The position numbers and the translations under genes are program-made. Shown one piece after another: positions 52,310 through 62,350 of a DNA stretch of 64,000 nucleotides (positions are counted from its first letter, which is position 1; every line of letters starts with the position of its first letter). The notes under the pieces were generated by a model, which was not told the origin of the DNA, did not search any database, and saw nothing but the letters and a program-made list of their open reading frames with translations. The stretch lies in the NCBI RefSeq assembly GCF_000238995.1, contig NC_016638.1, forward strand, positions 248,001 to 312,000, written 5' to 3'. The stretch is from Mycoplasma haemocanis str. Illinois. GTDB taxonomy: Bacteria; Bacillota_I; Bacilli_A; Mycoplasmatales; Mycoplasmoidaceae.

Positions 52310-52943
52310 GTTAATTTTTGCTTCCCTGGGAACTTTGGGTGCAGGAGCGGCAGGAGTTGGTGGTTGAATAGTTTTCAAGTCTGGACAATCCAAGAGAATT
52401 GTCACATTTAAAGATAAATATTCTCAGGCTTTATTGGATGGAAAGGCAGATGATACTACATGAACTAAGAAATATGAGGAATTGAAGAAGACATCGCCGA
52501 ATCATCCTAAACTAAGGGAGGCTTTTGAAAAGACTAAGGCTTCCGAGGATGAAGCGAGAGCGAAGGAGTTACTTAAAGAGGGATGTTCTTCTCTTTATTC
52601 TTTGTCTGTGGAGGACTCTAAGCACTTTTCAGATTTCAAATCTTTTTGTTCTAAGACTAATTCGGACGTTAGTGGGGATGGAAAGTGGATTGAAGAAGCG
52701 ATTTCGAATAATAAGAATAAGTGGGATGCATCTTTAGAATCCTTACAGAAATATGAGGGAGAATTGAATCAAGAGTTGGCTAATTTAAAGCAAGGAATAC
52801 AAAGTAACTCCGGTACTTTCCCAGAAGATAAGAAAACTGCTCTTAAGAATTGATGTGATTCTGTAAAGTCATCAATATTCGAGGGGAAGGATACAGTTGT
52901 ATTTAAAAATCAAGAGTCCTTTTGTAAGGAGCCTGCAAGTTAA
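52302..52943 (+). CDS. g85, family C anchored paralog, GTG start
   Basis: 213 aa. Near copy of g82, with the same 8-bp overlap and GTG start: SKLIFASLGTLGAGAAGVGG anchor, LLKEGCSSLYSLS, FSDFKSFCSKTNSDVSG, NKWDASLESLQKYEGEL (shorter by a few residues than g82), LKNWCDSVKSSIFEGKD, FKNQESFCKEPAS. Function unknown. Confidence 0.88.
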
Positions 52944-53027
52944 TTCTTTTTAAGTTTTTACTGATCTTTAATTGTAAAAAATTTAAATTATCACGCAGAT
53001 AAGTCCCTTTCTGAGAATTCAAACTCT

Positions 53028-53046
53028 TTTAGTTTCAGAAACTAAA
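53028..53046. terminator. hairpin between convergent g85 and g86
   Basis: TTTAGTTTCAGAAACTAAA is an inverted repeat (7-bp arms and a 5-base loop, or 9-bp arms around one A). It lies in the 142-bp gap between two converging stops and could terminate both transcripts; no long T run follows. Confidence 0.4.
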
Positions 53047-53085
53047 CTTTACTAGAGAATCGAAATGATTTTCACTTAGAAATAT

Positions 53086-53466
53086 TTAAGGAATGACCTT
53101 TCATGGCTTTATTTGATCATCTTTTTCATAGACTCACTTTTTATAGCCACTTGGAGATCTTTGGGCTACATAGATCTTCCAATCGACATTACAATACTTA
53201 TCTAATTGTTCCCAAAGACTCGTATCCCCTTGTTTTTTGATTTCTGCTTGTAATTTTGACTCCTCTATCTTTTTAACTGTCTGTGCACTAGAACTTTCTA
53301 TCGCAAAAAACTCACATCTTGTGGGCATTTTAAAAGGTGATGGTTTCTTATTCTTTGCCAAAGAGATGTTTCGGCCTTTCGGCTTAGAGAGCTCCATAGC
53401 CACTCCTCCAACGCTTGCAGCTCCACCTAAGACGACTATAGATCCAATAATTGGTAAATTTGCCAT
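53086..53466 (-). CDS. g86, family F small anchored paralog
   Basis: 126 aa. ANLPIIGSIVVLGGAASVGG anchor, AMELSKPKGRNISLAKNKKP, RCEFFAIESSSAQTVKKIEE, LWEQLDKYCNVDWKIYVAQR, KWVYEKDDQ, WKVIP. TATAAG on the minus strand (plus 53478-53483) lies 11 bases before the ATG. Third F copy of the duplicated cluster, but without a D-C arm. Function unknown. Confidence 0.88.
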
Positions 53467-53567
53467 ACTTATGAACCCTTATAAGAATGATACCCTTCTG
53501 AGAAAACTAATTTTTTAGTATTATGAAGTTTCAACTTTTAAAAACAAAGAGTCTTTTTGTTGACAGA

Positions 53568-54248
53568 TTAATTCTTTTTAAGTTCAGTACAATACTTATA
53601 CACTTCTGAATATTTAACGCTTTCTAAACTCTCCTTAGATTTAGTTTCACACTGAGTCATGAATGACTCGGGAGCCTCTATTTGTGATTTAATTGTGGTT
53701 CAATTATTCAATGATCAGAGATTTGAACTTTCACTCTTGTTGTCATCTAAATAAGTCTTTCAAGCAGCTTTCCAAGCATCACTAGTGCCAGAACTTCCTG
53801 TCTTTTCCAGCAAAGTTCTTTTCCCCTCTTCCTCAATTAAGTCTCTAACTATAGTATCTCTAGTACAGTATTTAGAAGCTAATTCATATCGGTAAGACTT
53901 AACACCTTTAACATGCTCTTCTTTTAGAGAAGAGCATGCATTTAAAAAGGATTGGGGAGCATTTTGATCATTCCTTATTTCTCCATTAGGCTTACTTCAA
54001 TCGGATAAAGATAGGGGATCCTTATTTTCATTCTTGTGGTCTTCCCTGTATTTTTTCCAAGCATCTTTTCACTTCTGATCAGAAGCTTCTGCACTTATAA
54101 ACCTCTTTTCGGGATTTGCCGATTTTAGAAGTTCGGAAATACGAGTTCCTTTATTTCCATAAAAATATCCGAAATATACTGCACTAGCACCAGTAACTCC
54201 TAATGCCAATAATCCAGTTAAGCTTTTGGCTATAAAGGGAAACTCCAT
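53568..54248 (-). CDS. g87, family A anchored paralog
   Basis: 226 aa. EFPFIAKSLTGLLALGVTGA anchor, NPEKRFISAEASD, W.DAWKKYREDHKNENKD, FLNACSSLKEEHV, KYCTRDTIVRDLI, W.AAWKTYLDDNKSES, FMTQCETKSKESL, YKYCTELKKN. The final WC is YC. The g88 stop touches its ATG (TAAATG). Function unknown. Confidence 0.88.
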
Positions 54249-54905
54249 TTATATAGTGGCTTCGGATGAGCATCACCTTTTGATATTTAATATATCCTGC
54301 TCATTCTCCGTCCCATCTACCTCTCTATTTCAAGCTTGAACGCACCCATCTTGTATCTTTTTAAGATGCTGATCATTAGTCTCAACATCGTTACTTTCTA
54401 GAGAAATCTCTTTAATTGGATAGGATGAATTTTGGGTTTTTAAAGCCTTATATTTCTTAAATCTCTCCTTTCACTTATCCTTATTTCCCTCTTCAGAAGA
54501 AAGCAAGGTGGATCCCGTTAATAGGTCTGAAACTGTTTTATTTCTTGTACACCTTTCTATAAACTCCTGGTATTTGGAGTCATTAGTATCCTTAACCTTC
54601 TCCTTAGCTAGAGAAAAGCACTTATTTTTGTAAGATTCAATAATGTTTGTGGTGACAGTACTACTTTTTCAACCTTTTAATCTTCAAGTGTCTTTTCCCT
54701 CTCCATTACTGGTATTCTCCTTTTTGTAGGAATCTCATAATTTCGTTCAACCCTTTGTATCGGAATCTTTAACTAAGATTTTGTTCTTACTCTTGGAGAC
54801 AATCTCTTCTATAGTGGAATAGGAATTAAAGCTTTTAAAGAGTATACTACCCCCTATTGCAGCACCTCCAATTCCAATCGCTCCAACAACCCCAATCAGT
54901 TTCAT
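54249..54905 (-). CDS. g88, family A3 anchored paralog
   Basis: 218 aa. KLIGVVGAIGIGGAAIGGSI anchor, SKSKNKILVKDSDTKGW, LWDSYKKENTSNGEGKDTW, YKNKCFSLAKEKV, ERCTRNKTVSDLL, IQDGCVQAW, KRWCSSEATI. The tail WCSSEATI echoes g95 (WCTSEATI), perhaps from exchange between families. Function unknown. Confidence 0.88.
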
Positions 54906-54953
54906 AAAGCTTTACTTTTGAGATGGAATAGGAATCAAAAGTAAAAACGTCAT

Positions 54954-55580
54954 TTATTTCTTTGGTGAATCTTTTATAGAACACCAATCCTTGTATTTTT
55001 CGAAATAGCTATTAAATTCATTTTCATAATTTTTCTTATTTGAAATATTCTTGCATTCTGACATGATAGTTTTCCATTTATCCTGATTTACTCCACTTAA
55101 ATCCTTGATACGTCTATTGCTGTTATCAGGCTTTTCATGCTCAGTTACCTTTCCCTCTCAAATGCTTTGATCAGAGTTGTTATTGTCTTCCGTTGATAGC
55201 GACCTGAATTGATGTTTAGATAAGTGTTCAGAAAGAGTGACCGGAACTACACATCACTTTTTTGCTTTGGAATAGATCTCTTCATTATCTACACTTTCTC
55301 CTAAGGCTTTTCTACAGGCTTCCTGCAATTCCTCTACTTTTAAATCTTTACCGACATCGGTAAATATATTGTTCTTATGGGTTTTCTGCTTGTTGTATTC
55401 CCCTAATAATGTAGTTCAATGAGCTTTATGTTCTTCCGAATGATTTAATAAAACAAACTTCTCTTCTTTTAAGTGATCAGATATTTGTTTAGGTGGGTAT
55501 AAGTGTTTATATGCTAAGAATCCTGCCCCACCAATTCCTAGTCCTCCTCCAATAGCTAGAGATACTGTTAAGGTTTTCAT
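54954..55580 (-). CDS. g89, family D anchored paralog
   Basis: 208 aa. KTLTVSLAIGGGLGIGGAGF anchor, KEEKFVLLNHSEEHKAHW, LLGEYNKQK, LQEACRKALGE, AKKWCVVPVTLSEHL, IWEGKVTEHEK, MSECKNISNKKNYEN, KDWCSIKDSPKK. Function unknown. Confidence 0.88.
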
Positions 55581-55583
55581 ACA

Positions 55584-56240
55584 CTATCCTGATATTTCAG
55601 CTACGCTGGTCCCATCTTCGGTACATCAGTTATATACTTGGTCATAAGTCGTTTCGTATGCACGGAAAGATGATTGAGAAGTTAATTTACACCATTCTTT
55701 AATCTTTGCCAAGTCATCTCCTTCAGAGTGGGAGACTCCGGAGGCATTTCATTCTCCAGTCAATCCTGCAATTTGTGAGCGAGGAGATCTTTTGGGAGTG
55801 CTTTTTCTTTTATTATAGGTTTGCGTTCATTTTCCATCGGAATCGGAAAGTACAGATTTACCTTTTCTCTTTAGTTGACTACTTATATCTCGAATAACGC
55901 AATAACTCTTGATCCTTTCTAAATCTTTATGTTCTTCCGAATAACTCTCCTTTAGTTTAGATGAACATCATCTCTCCAACGCTTCTCCACCCTTCTTTTT
56001 ATCATCTTCCGTAAATCCTATTAAACCCTTGATCTTATCTTTATCAGATTCAAATTCAGCCTCCCATTGAAGCCGAGAATGGTCTTTATTGGATATAGAG
56101 GAAATTAATTGATAATTAGAATGAGTAAGGTGATCAGATATTGTGGACTTCTTAGAAAGATAACTTGATCCAATATAAGCTCCTGTAACGATAGTACCTA
56201 AAGAGGAAGTTGCTATTGCTCCTTTGGCGAGATGAGTCAT
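55584..56240 (-). CDS. g90, family E anchored paralog
   Basis: 218 aa. THLAKGAIATSSLGTIVTGA anchor, THSNYQLISSIS, LQWEAEFESDKDKIKGLIGF, LERWCSSKLKESYS, KSYCVIRDISSQL, YNKRKSTPKRSPRSQIAGL, IKEWCKLTSQS, YNWCTEDGTSV. Followed by D-D in the block g90-g92, repeated as g94-g96. Function unknown. Confidence 0.88.
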
Positions 56241-56246
56241 TAATTC

Positions 56247-56894
56247 CTATTGAGTTTGTGAAGTAGATGGAGGAGTATCCTTAGTGCATCAAAGTTCTAC
56301 CTTCTTTAAGATCTCATCAAAATTGACTGATGTGGTTTCTAACTGAGCTTTTTCTTTACATTGTTTTTTGATTTCGGTCTTTTTAGTTTCATCATTTTGT
56401 CCTTCAACAGAGGTTAAAAAATCACTCACTCCATTCTTTTTCACCATTTCCGCTCAAGTGCCATCGTCTGAAGATGTATCGGTATTAAGGAAAGTTTTAC
56501 TCTTTAATTTGTCCTTTATAGATATGGGAACCACACATCACCTTCTGGACATCTGGTAATTACTTTCATGACTTGAATCCCCCCTTAGATATTTAGGGCA
56601 AAAATCTTTTATTTCGGATATTAGCGAATCATCGTCGGTCTTCTTAGTTTCAGAGAATCTACGAACTCCCGCACCTTCACTCTTATATGCTGCCTTTATT
56701 TTTTCTCAATCACTGCCAGTGGTATTGGAAAAGTCTAATAGGGTATAACCCTCATTCTTCAATCTGTCACTGATGGAAGTTCTTTTCTTATTGCTGTTAT
56801 CGGAGGATAAATTACTTATTAGAAAATAACCGCCTATAGAGCTTCCCACTCCCCCCAATAAAGCTACACTTTTGGATAAATTACTTATTGTCAT
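56247..56894 (-). CDS. g91, family D anchored paralog
   Basis: 215 aa. TISNLSKSVALLGGVGSSIG anchor, SISDRLKNEGYTLLDF, DWEKIKAAYKSEG, IKDFCPKYLRGDS, SRRWCVVPISIKDKL, WAEMVKKNG, IKKQCKEKAQLETTS, VELWCTKD. Counterpart of g95 in the repeated block. Function unknown. Confidence 0.88.
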
Positions 56895-57528
56895 TTATTT
56901 TGTGGAAATAGAACATCAGTCTTGGAATTTAGAATAGTCAGATAAGTAATCTTTATCTAAGGAGGTTTTGTCCTTAAGGGCTTTACAACCTTTTCTCATT
57001 TCATTAATTCTGGCATCATCTACCCCAGAACCATTCAAGGCAGATACGCTGACATTCATCTTATTCTTTGCTTCCGCAGATAAGTGATTCTTAACTAGGG
57101 CATCTCAAACGTCCTTATCCTTTTGATCGTTATCCGTATCACTTAAAACTCTTCTACCTTGCTTCTCTATTCTGGCTTTAACGGAGATTGGCATAGTACA
57201 TCATCTTGATGCTTTATCTTTGTCATTCTGAGAGTAAGTTTCAGATTTTAGAAGAGAGGAACACTTCTGTTTTAGTTGATCAACTGTTAAATCTATTGTT
57301 GAGGGGGTGAAGACTTCCTCACCTTTTTCCTTAACTTGGTTGTATTTTGATAAGGTATCATTTCATTGAGTATTGTTATCTTCTATTAATGTAAATCCCT
57401 CTGATTGCAATTTGGTGGCTAAAGTATTCTTATTACTTGAAGATAGCTGTTTAGCAATTAATACGCCCCCCACCTATAACTCCCCCTGCTCCAAGTGTTC
57501 CTATCGTTGCTTTTTGAAGGATATTCAT
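56895..57528 (-). pseudogene. g92, family D gene with frameshift at a six-base C/G run
   Basis: 634 bp, one base more than a whole number of codons. NILQKATIGTLGAGGVIGGG is the anchor; a run of six Gs on the coding strand (plus-strand Cs 57466-57471) shifts the frame to a stop. With five it continues VLIAKQLSSSNK and reads 210 aa: W.DTLSKYNQVKEKG, LKQKCSSLL, SRWCTMPISVKARIE, VWDALVKNHLS, MRKGCKALKDKTS, QDWCSISTK. Otherwise intact and parallel to g96, so it may switch by slippage. Confidence 0.72.
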
Positions 57529-57632
57529 AATGGAATTGAGAATTTAGTGCAATCCTTCACGATTTGAAAGGCTTTTTATTTGTTTTCGGGGAAATGTTGC
57601 GATCTGTGAGGATTATTTATTAGAGGTAAGGT

Positions 57633-58289
57633 ATGTCAGTTTTATCAAAGTTAGCGATGGGCTTAGGGGGTGCCGGAGTTGTCGGAACTGGATGTTATTT
57701 TGTTGTTTCCAATTTCTCTTCCCCCGAAAAGATAAAAGAAAAGTTGTCTTCCAGATTGGCTAGGGAAGGTTTTGATCTTTTAAATTTTGATTCAGAGACT
57801 TCTGTAAGCCAGAATTGGAAGGATATTCTTGTCGAGTATAAAAAACAGGGGGAGGCAACTTCAGAGAAATTTCCTTTTTCTTTGGCGGCTTCAGGGACCG
57901 ATGAAGAAAAGAAGAATGTGGATTTTTTGAAGGAGGCTTGCAGGATTTTGGTGGATTCGGAGGATGAATCTAATGACGCTTATATTAAAGCTAGACGTTG
58001 ATGTGTGGTTCCCAAGACTGTTAAAGAAATTCTAGGTAAGTTAAATAAGCGAAATTTGAAATATGAAAACAATGAATCCGAGGATAATGATGTTTGAAAA
58101 TCAAAGATAGGGAAGTATGATCATTCTAAACTTCCCTTATCTGGGATAACTTGACCCGGTAGTGGTGATGATCAGAAGGTTTCAGAGTTAAAGAAGGGCT
58201 GTAAGACTCTTCTAGAGAAGACAACTAAGACTTATAGTAAGGATTTTACTACTGAATATGAAACTGCTGTTAGCTGGTGTCTTCACTAA
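57633..58289 (+). CDS. g93, family D anchored paralog
   Basis: 218 aa. SVLSKLAMGLGGAGVVGTGC anchor, AREGFDLLNFDSE, NWKDILVEYKKQGE, LKEACRILVDSE, ARRWCVVPKTVKEILGKLN, VWKSKIGKYDHS, LKKGCKTLLEKT, TAVSWCLH. Closest to g15. GAGGTAAGG before the ATG is a good ribosome site and TATTTATTA a possible -10. Single plus-strand gene between two minus arrays. Function unknown. Confidence 0.88.
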
Positions 58290-58535
58290 TATCTAACTCC
58301 TTCTTAATTTCTCTAATTTAGATTTAGTATCTTTCGATACCTATCAAGGAGTGAATTGCTTTCCGGAGATTCTAAAGATTTACAGAATTATTTAAAAGGG
58401 AAGATTCTCTTTGTTGGTTAATAGTTTGGATAACTCCCGAATGGAGTTCCAGGGGTATTGACATTTACTTTTTTAAATCTTTAAAGATTGAAGTTGAAGA
58501 CTTCTCCAGGTAGTTTTCGCCGTCCTTAGAGTTAA
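58290..58535. terminator. 246-bp gap between convergent g93 and g94 with two inverted repeats
   Basis: AACTCC-CGAAT-GGAGTT at 58432-58448 and the palindrome AATCTTTAAAGATT at 58476-58489 lie between the two stops and could terminate transcription from either side. I see no gene and no convincing remnant in the gap. Confidence 0.35.
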
Positions 58536-59165
58536 TTAAGCTCCTCCTTCTGTACATCATTCCTTTACATGAGTGAATGTTTGTTCATGAGCTTTAAAAT
58601 GAGTTTCTCCTGTAGACTTACACCATTCCTTTATGATAGGTAAGTCGGTTGTTTTTTTATCGGGAGTAGAGTTTTGTGGTCACTCATCCTTTAATCCAAC
58701 AACAGCTCTAGGAGTTTTAGCTGTTTTTCTTTTGTCATAGGTAGCGTCTCATTTGCTGTTATCTCCGGCTTCATTTGTAAGTAACTTCTTATTATTTCTA
58801 ATTAATCAATCTCCGATAGTCTTAAGGGTACAGTACTTTTTTACTTGTTCTAGATGTTCCACCTGCTCCGAATATGATTCGCTTAATTTAGATGAACATC
58901 ATGACTTTAACGATTGTCCTCCAACATCTTCGTTGTCATCTGTTAATTTAAGAAGAGATTTGATGGAAGACTTGTCAGATTTAAATTCTTCTTTTCACTG
59001 TAACGCTTCATGCTCCGCATTACCTATGGAGGAGATTAATGTGTATCCATTATGGGAGAGATGTTTGGATACAGTTTCTTTGAAATAAAGAGATCCTACA
59101 TAGGCTCCTGTAGAGGTAGTACCTATCACCGCAGAAACAATTCCGACTTTCATTAATGTTGTCAT
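58536..59165 (-). CDS. g94, family E anchored paralog
   Basis: 209 aa. TTLMKVGIVSAVIGTTSTGA anchor, SHNGYTLISSIGNAE, LQWKEEFKSDKSSIKSLL, LKSWCSSKLSESYS, KKYCTLKTIGDWLI, YDKRKTAKTPRAVVGL (the SPRSQ motif is lost), IKEWCKSTGET, KEWCTEGGA. Counterpart of g90. Function unknown. Confidence 0.88.
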
Positions 59166-59188
59166 GATTTAGAAAGAGACTTACGATA

Positions 59189-59833
59189 CTATATAGTAGC
59201 CTCAGAGGTACATCAACTACTTACATTCCTTAAAGTCTCATCAAATGTGGCGTCTGTTGTCTCTATTGCGGCCTTAGTTTCGCATTGCTTCTTAATTTCT
59301 TCCCTCTTCTTATTGGCATCCGCTCCACTTGAGAAATTTACAAATTTATTGGCGCTTTCAGATTCATTCTTGGATACTAATTTGTCTCACTTATTATTAT
59401 CTTCAGAGTCACCAGTGCCCGCTTTAAGTAAAGCGGAATTTCCTAATTTCGATTTTACTGATATCGGAACAATACATCATCGTCTGGATAGTTGATAAAT
59501 GGATTCATCTGTAGAATCTCCTTTTAGATATCTTAAGCATGCATCCCTAATTCCGCTTAGAGTATCGTTTCCACTTTTGTTGACTCCGGAAAATCTCTTT
59601 CCATCATCATTCTCTTTTTCATAGGCACCTTTAATTTTGTTTCACTCATCTCCAGAAATATTCCCAAAATTTAAAAGGGTATAGCCCTCTTTTTTCAATC
59701 TGTCTTCTACAGAGGTAATTGCCTTTTCCTTTTTTGGGTTGGAAGATAAGTGATTAATTAAAGAATACCCACCTACTACACCACCAGCTCCACCCAAAAG
59801 AGCAACCCCTTTTGCTAAATTATTAATTGCCAT
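59189..59833 (-). CDS. g95, family D anchored paralog
   Basis: 214 aa. INNLAKGVALLGGAGGVVGG anchor, VEDRLKKEGYTLLNF, EWNKIKGAYEKEND, IRDACLRYLKGDS, SRRWCIVPISVKSKL, KWDKLVSKNES, IKKQCETKAAIETTD, SSWCTSEATI. Counterpart of g91. Function unknown. Confidence 0.88.
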
Positions 59834-60470
59834 CGCCTGCTTTAGGAACTGAACATCAATCTAAAAACTTGGAGTAATTACTTAGGAAATCTTTCTCTAT
59901 TGAGGTTTTATCTTTAAGGTTCCTACAACCTTCTCTTAGTTTATTAATTCTGGCATCATCTACTTGCGTATCCCCTGTAAGGGTATCTATACTTGCGGAT
60001 AATTTATTTTGAGCATTACTGGAGAGATGCTTTTTAACTAGTTCAGCTCAAACAGATTTGTCTTCGGCACTGTTATCAGTATCATTAAGAGATCTTCTTC
60101 CTAATTTTTCAATTCTATCTTTAATGGAAACGGGGTTGGTACATCACCGTATAGTTTTTGCCTTTTCTATTTCAGAGTAATTTTCCTTCCTAAGCAAAGC
60201 TTCACATTTATTCTTTAATTGATCTTCCTTTAAGTCATCGGTGGAAGCTTCAAAAACCTCATCCCCCTTATTCTTGACTTTGTTATATTCCGCAAGAGTT
60301 TTAGTTCACTGTGAGTTGTTTTTCTCTAAAGGGTAAAACCCTTCTTTTTGCAGCTTATCGCTTAGGGTTGATTTATTTTCTTTCGGCAGGTATTGAGAAA
60401 CCAAAAATCCCCCTCCAGCAACACTTCCAGCACCCAAAACTCCTGCCGATATTTTCGTAACGATATTCAT
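59823..60470 (-). CDS. g96, family D anchored paralog
   Basis: 215 aa, the intact counterpart of g92. NIVTKISAGVLGAGSVAGGG anchor, QKEGFYPLEKNNSQW, LAEYNKVKNKGDEVFE, LKNKCEALL, TIRWCTNPVSIKDRIEKLG, VWAELVKKHLSSNAQ, LREGCRNLKDKTS, LDWCSVPKAGDGN. Its 3' end overlaps g95 by 11 bp. Function unknown. Confidence 0.88.
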
Positions 60471-61108
60471 TATTGGGTTACTTTAGATCCATCTTCTGTA
60501 CATCAGTTGTATACATTGGTGTAAATCTTCTCGTGCGCCAAGAAATAGGATTGAGATTGTGTCTTGCATCAATGTTTTATGGTTTGTAAATCTGTATTTT
60601 TATTTGGTGTAGTTCAATCTCCATTTAAACCTACTTGTGATCTAGGAGATAAAGTGGTGGTTTTTTTACGTTGTTCGTAAGTCTGATCCCATTTACTTGC
60701 GTCTCCCTCCGACAATACTCCCTTTTTATTTCGAGATAGTTGACTTTCTATAGTTCTAAGAACACAATATTTTTTAACTCCCGACAGGTCCCCCAAATGT
60801 TCAGAGTATTCTTCATTTAGCTTAGAAGAACATCACTTTTCTAAAGCCTTTCCTCCATTTTCATCGCTACTCCCTGTAAAGCCTATTAGAAGTTTTATAT
60901 TTTCTCTATCTGATTTAAATTCCTCTAAGAATTGCAATTTGACATTGTCAGAGTTCTCTATGAAAAAGATTAGTTTATATCCTGAAGATTTAAGGTATTC
61001 GGCAACAGAAGGCCTTTCTCTATTCACATAGTAGATTCCGGCATATGTGCTGGTAGTTACCGCTGCACCTCCAAACCCTAAAGTGACTGCCTTGTAGATT
61101 AAATTCAT
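60470..61108 (-). CDS. g97, family E anchored paralog
   Basis: 212 aa. NLIYKAVTLGFGGAAVTTST anchor, LKSSGYKLIFFIENSD, LEEFKSDRENIKLLIGF, LEKWCSSKLNEEYS, KKYCVLRTIESQLSR, YEQRKKTTTLSPRSQVGL, IKHWCKTQSQS, YNWCTEDGSK. Second half closest to g90. Its TAA overlaps the g96 ATG by one base. Function unknown. Confidence 0.88.
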
Positions 61109-61744
61109 CTATTTAAATTGTGTTTCGGAAGAACACCACTTTTGAATTGACTCAAAGTTATTAAGATACGCAGTTTCTTTTACTGGTTTATTGAAGGCTT
61201 CGTCACATGCATTAGCTAATTTAGAGAAATCTTTTTCCTTAGTATCTCCGGAAGCTATTGTGAACCCTAAAAGAGATGCAGAGGAATCCTGTTGGAATTT
61301 CTCCCATCTAGTTTTTCAATCATTATCCTTTCCACTTTTGGGTAGGAGTGTTATTTTCTTTTCTGAAAATAAATCGCTGATTTTCTTATCACGAGCACAA
61401 TATTTAACTGCTTCTTGGTACCTTTTATCCTCCTTACTTTTTACTTTCTGAGAAAGAATAGAAGAACACATACTCTTAAAACTTTCTAATATTGTTGAAG
61501 GTGGAGAATTAGTTCATCCCTTTAATTTTCATGTGTCTTCATTAGTTTTCTTTCCGGAATTATCACTCTTATAAAGCTCTCACTTCTTATTCCAATCTCC
61601 TTCATCCTTAACTAGGATAATGTTTCTATCTTCCTTAATTAAAGAGACTATTTCTTGGGAGACTCTATTAAGAACTCCTGAGTATCAAATTCCCGTTCCA
61701 GTTGCTCCTATTGCCGCAGCCGTTGCTAATCCGTATTTAATCAT
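61109..61744 (-). CDS. g98, family A3 anchored paralog
   Basis: 211 aa. IKYGLATAAAIGATGTGIWY anchor with a TGA-encoded Trp, KEDRNIILVKDEGDW, KKWELYKSDNSGKK, FKSMCSSILSQKV, KYCARDKKISDLF, then W..KFQQDS, LANACDEAF, KKWCSSETQF. The TAG directly abuts the g97 ATG. Divergent from g99 with a 50-bp gap. Function unknown. Confidence 0.87.
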
Positions 61745-61794
61745 GGTGGAAGGCGATTCTATGTTCGTTTATCTGAAAAGAGTATTTTTTATTA

Positions 61795-62322
61795 ATGCTG
61801 AAATTTTTTAAGAATAAATATTGATTGGCAGCGTCTACTACAGCAACAGCTACCGGAGCAAGTATAATCAGTTTTCTTTCTAAGGATGGTAAAAGAGAAG
61901 CCTTTGTGTCGGAGATGAGGAAAGTTTGGAGAGAAGAAGAAAGATTGGATGAAATTGCAAGAAAGAGAGTGAAATATCCTGAGGGTGCTACTGATGAACA
62001 ACGAGAGTATATAGATAGGATTATTAAGTTTGAACGGGATAATGGACTGTGCTTAATTTTCTTTGTTCATAAACGAAATAGTGGAAGCCATTATAGGGTA
62101 GACAATAGTTTTTGAATTAATGAAGATAAAGCAAATCCTGAAAGGAATCTCTTTAAGGAGTTCGTAGGAATAACCTCTTCCCCTAGAATTGCAAATATTT
62201 GTAAATCTGCGGGCAGGGATAAGAAGATTCTAATTAGAAATAATGGGAGTAATGTTTGGGATTATTTTGAAAATGATCAAAGTAAATTAGAGTTTAAAAA
62301 TTGGATAGAAAACCCTACTTAA
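61795..62322 (+). CDS. g99, family H anchored paralog
   Basis: 175 aa. LKFFKNKYWLAASTTATATG anchor with a TGA-encoded Trp, REEERLDEIARKRVKYP, DEQREYIDRIIKFERDNGLC, GSHYRVDNSFW, RNLFKEF, ITSSPRIANICKSAGRDKKI, IRNNGSNVWDYF. Only relative is g17. Two cysteines, both shared with g17 (LC and ICKSAG). No Shine-Dalgarno; AT-rich TATTTTTTATT lies just before the ATG. Function unknown. Confidence 0.86.
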
Positions 62323-62350
62323 TTAGTTTCCTAAGAGGGGTTAGTAGAAA

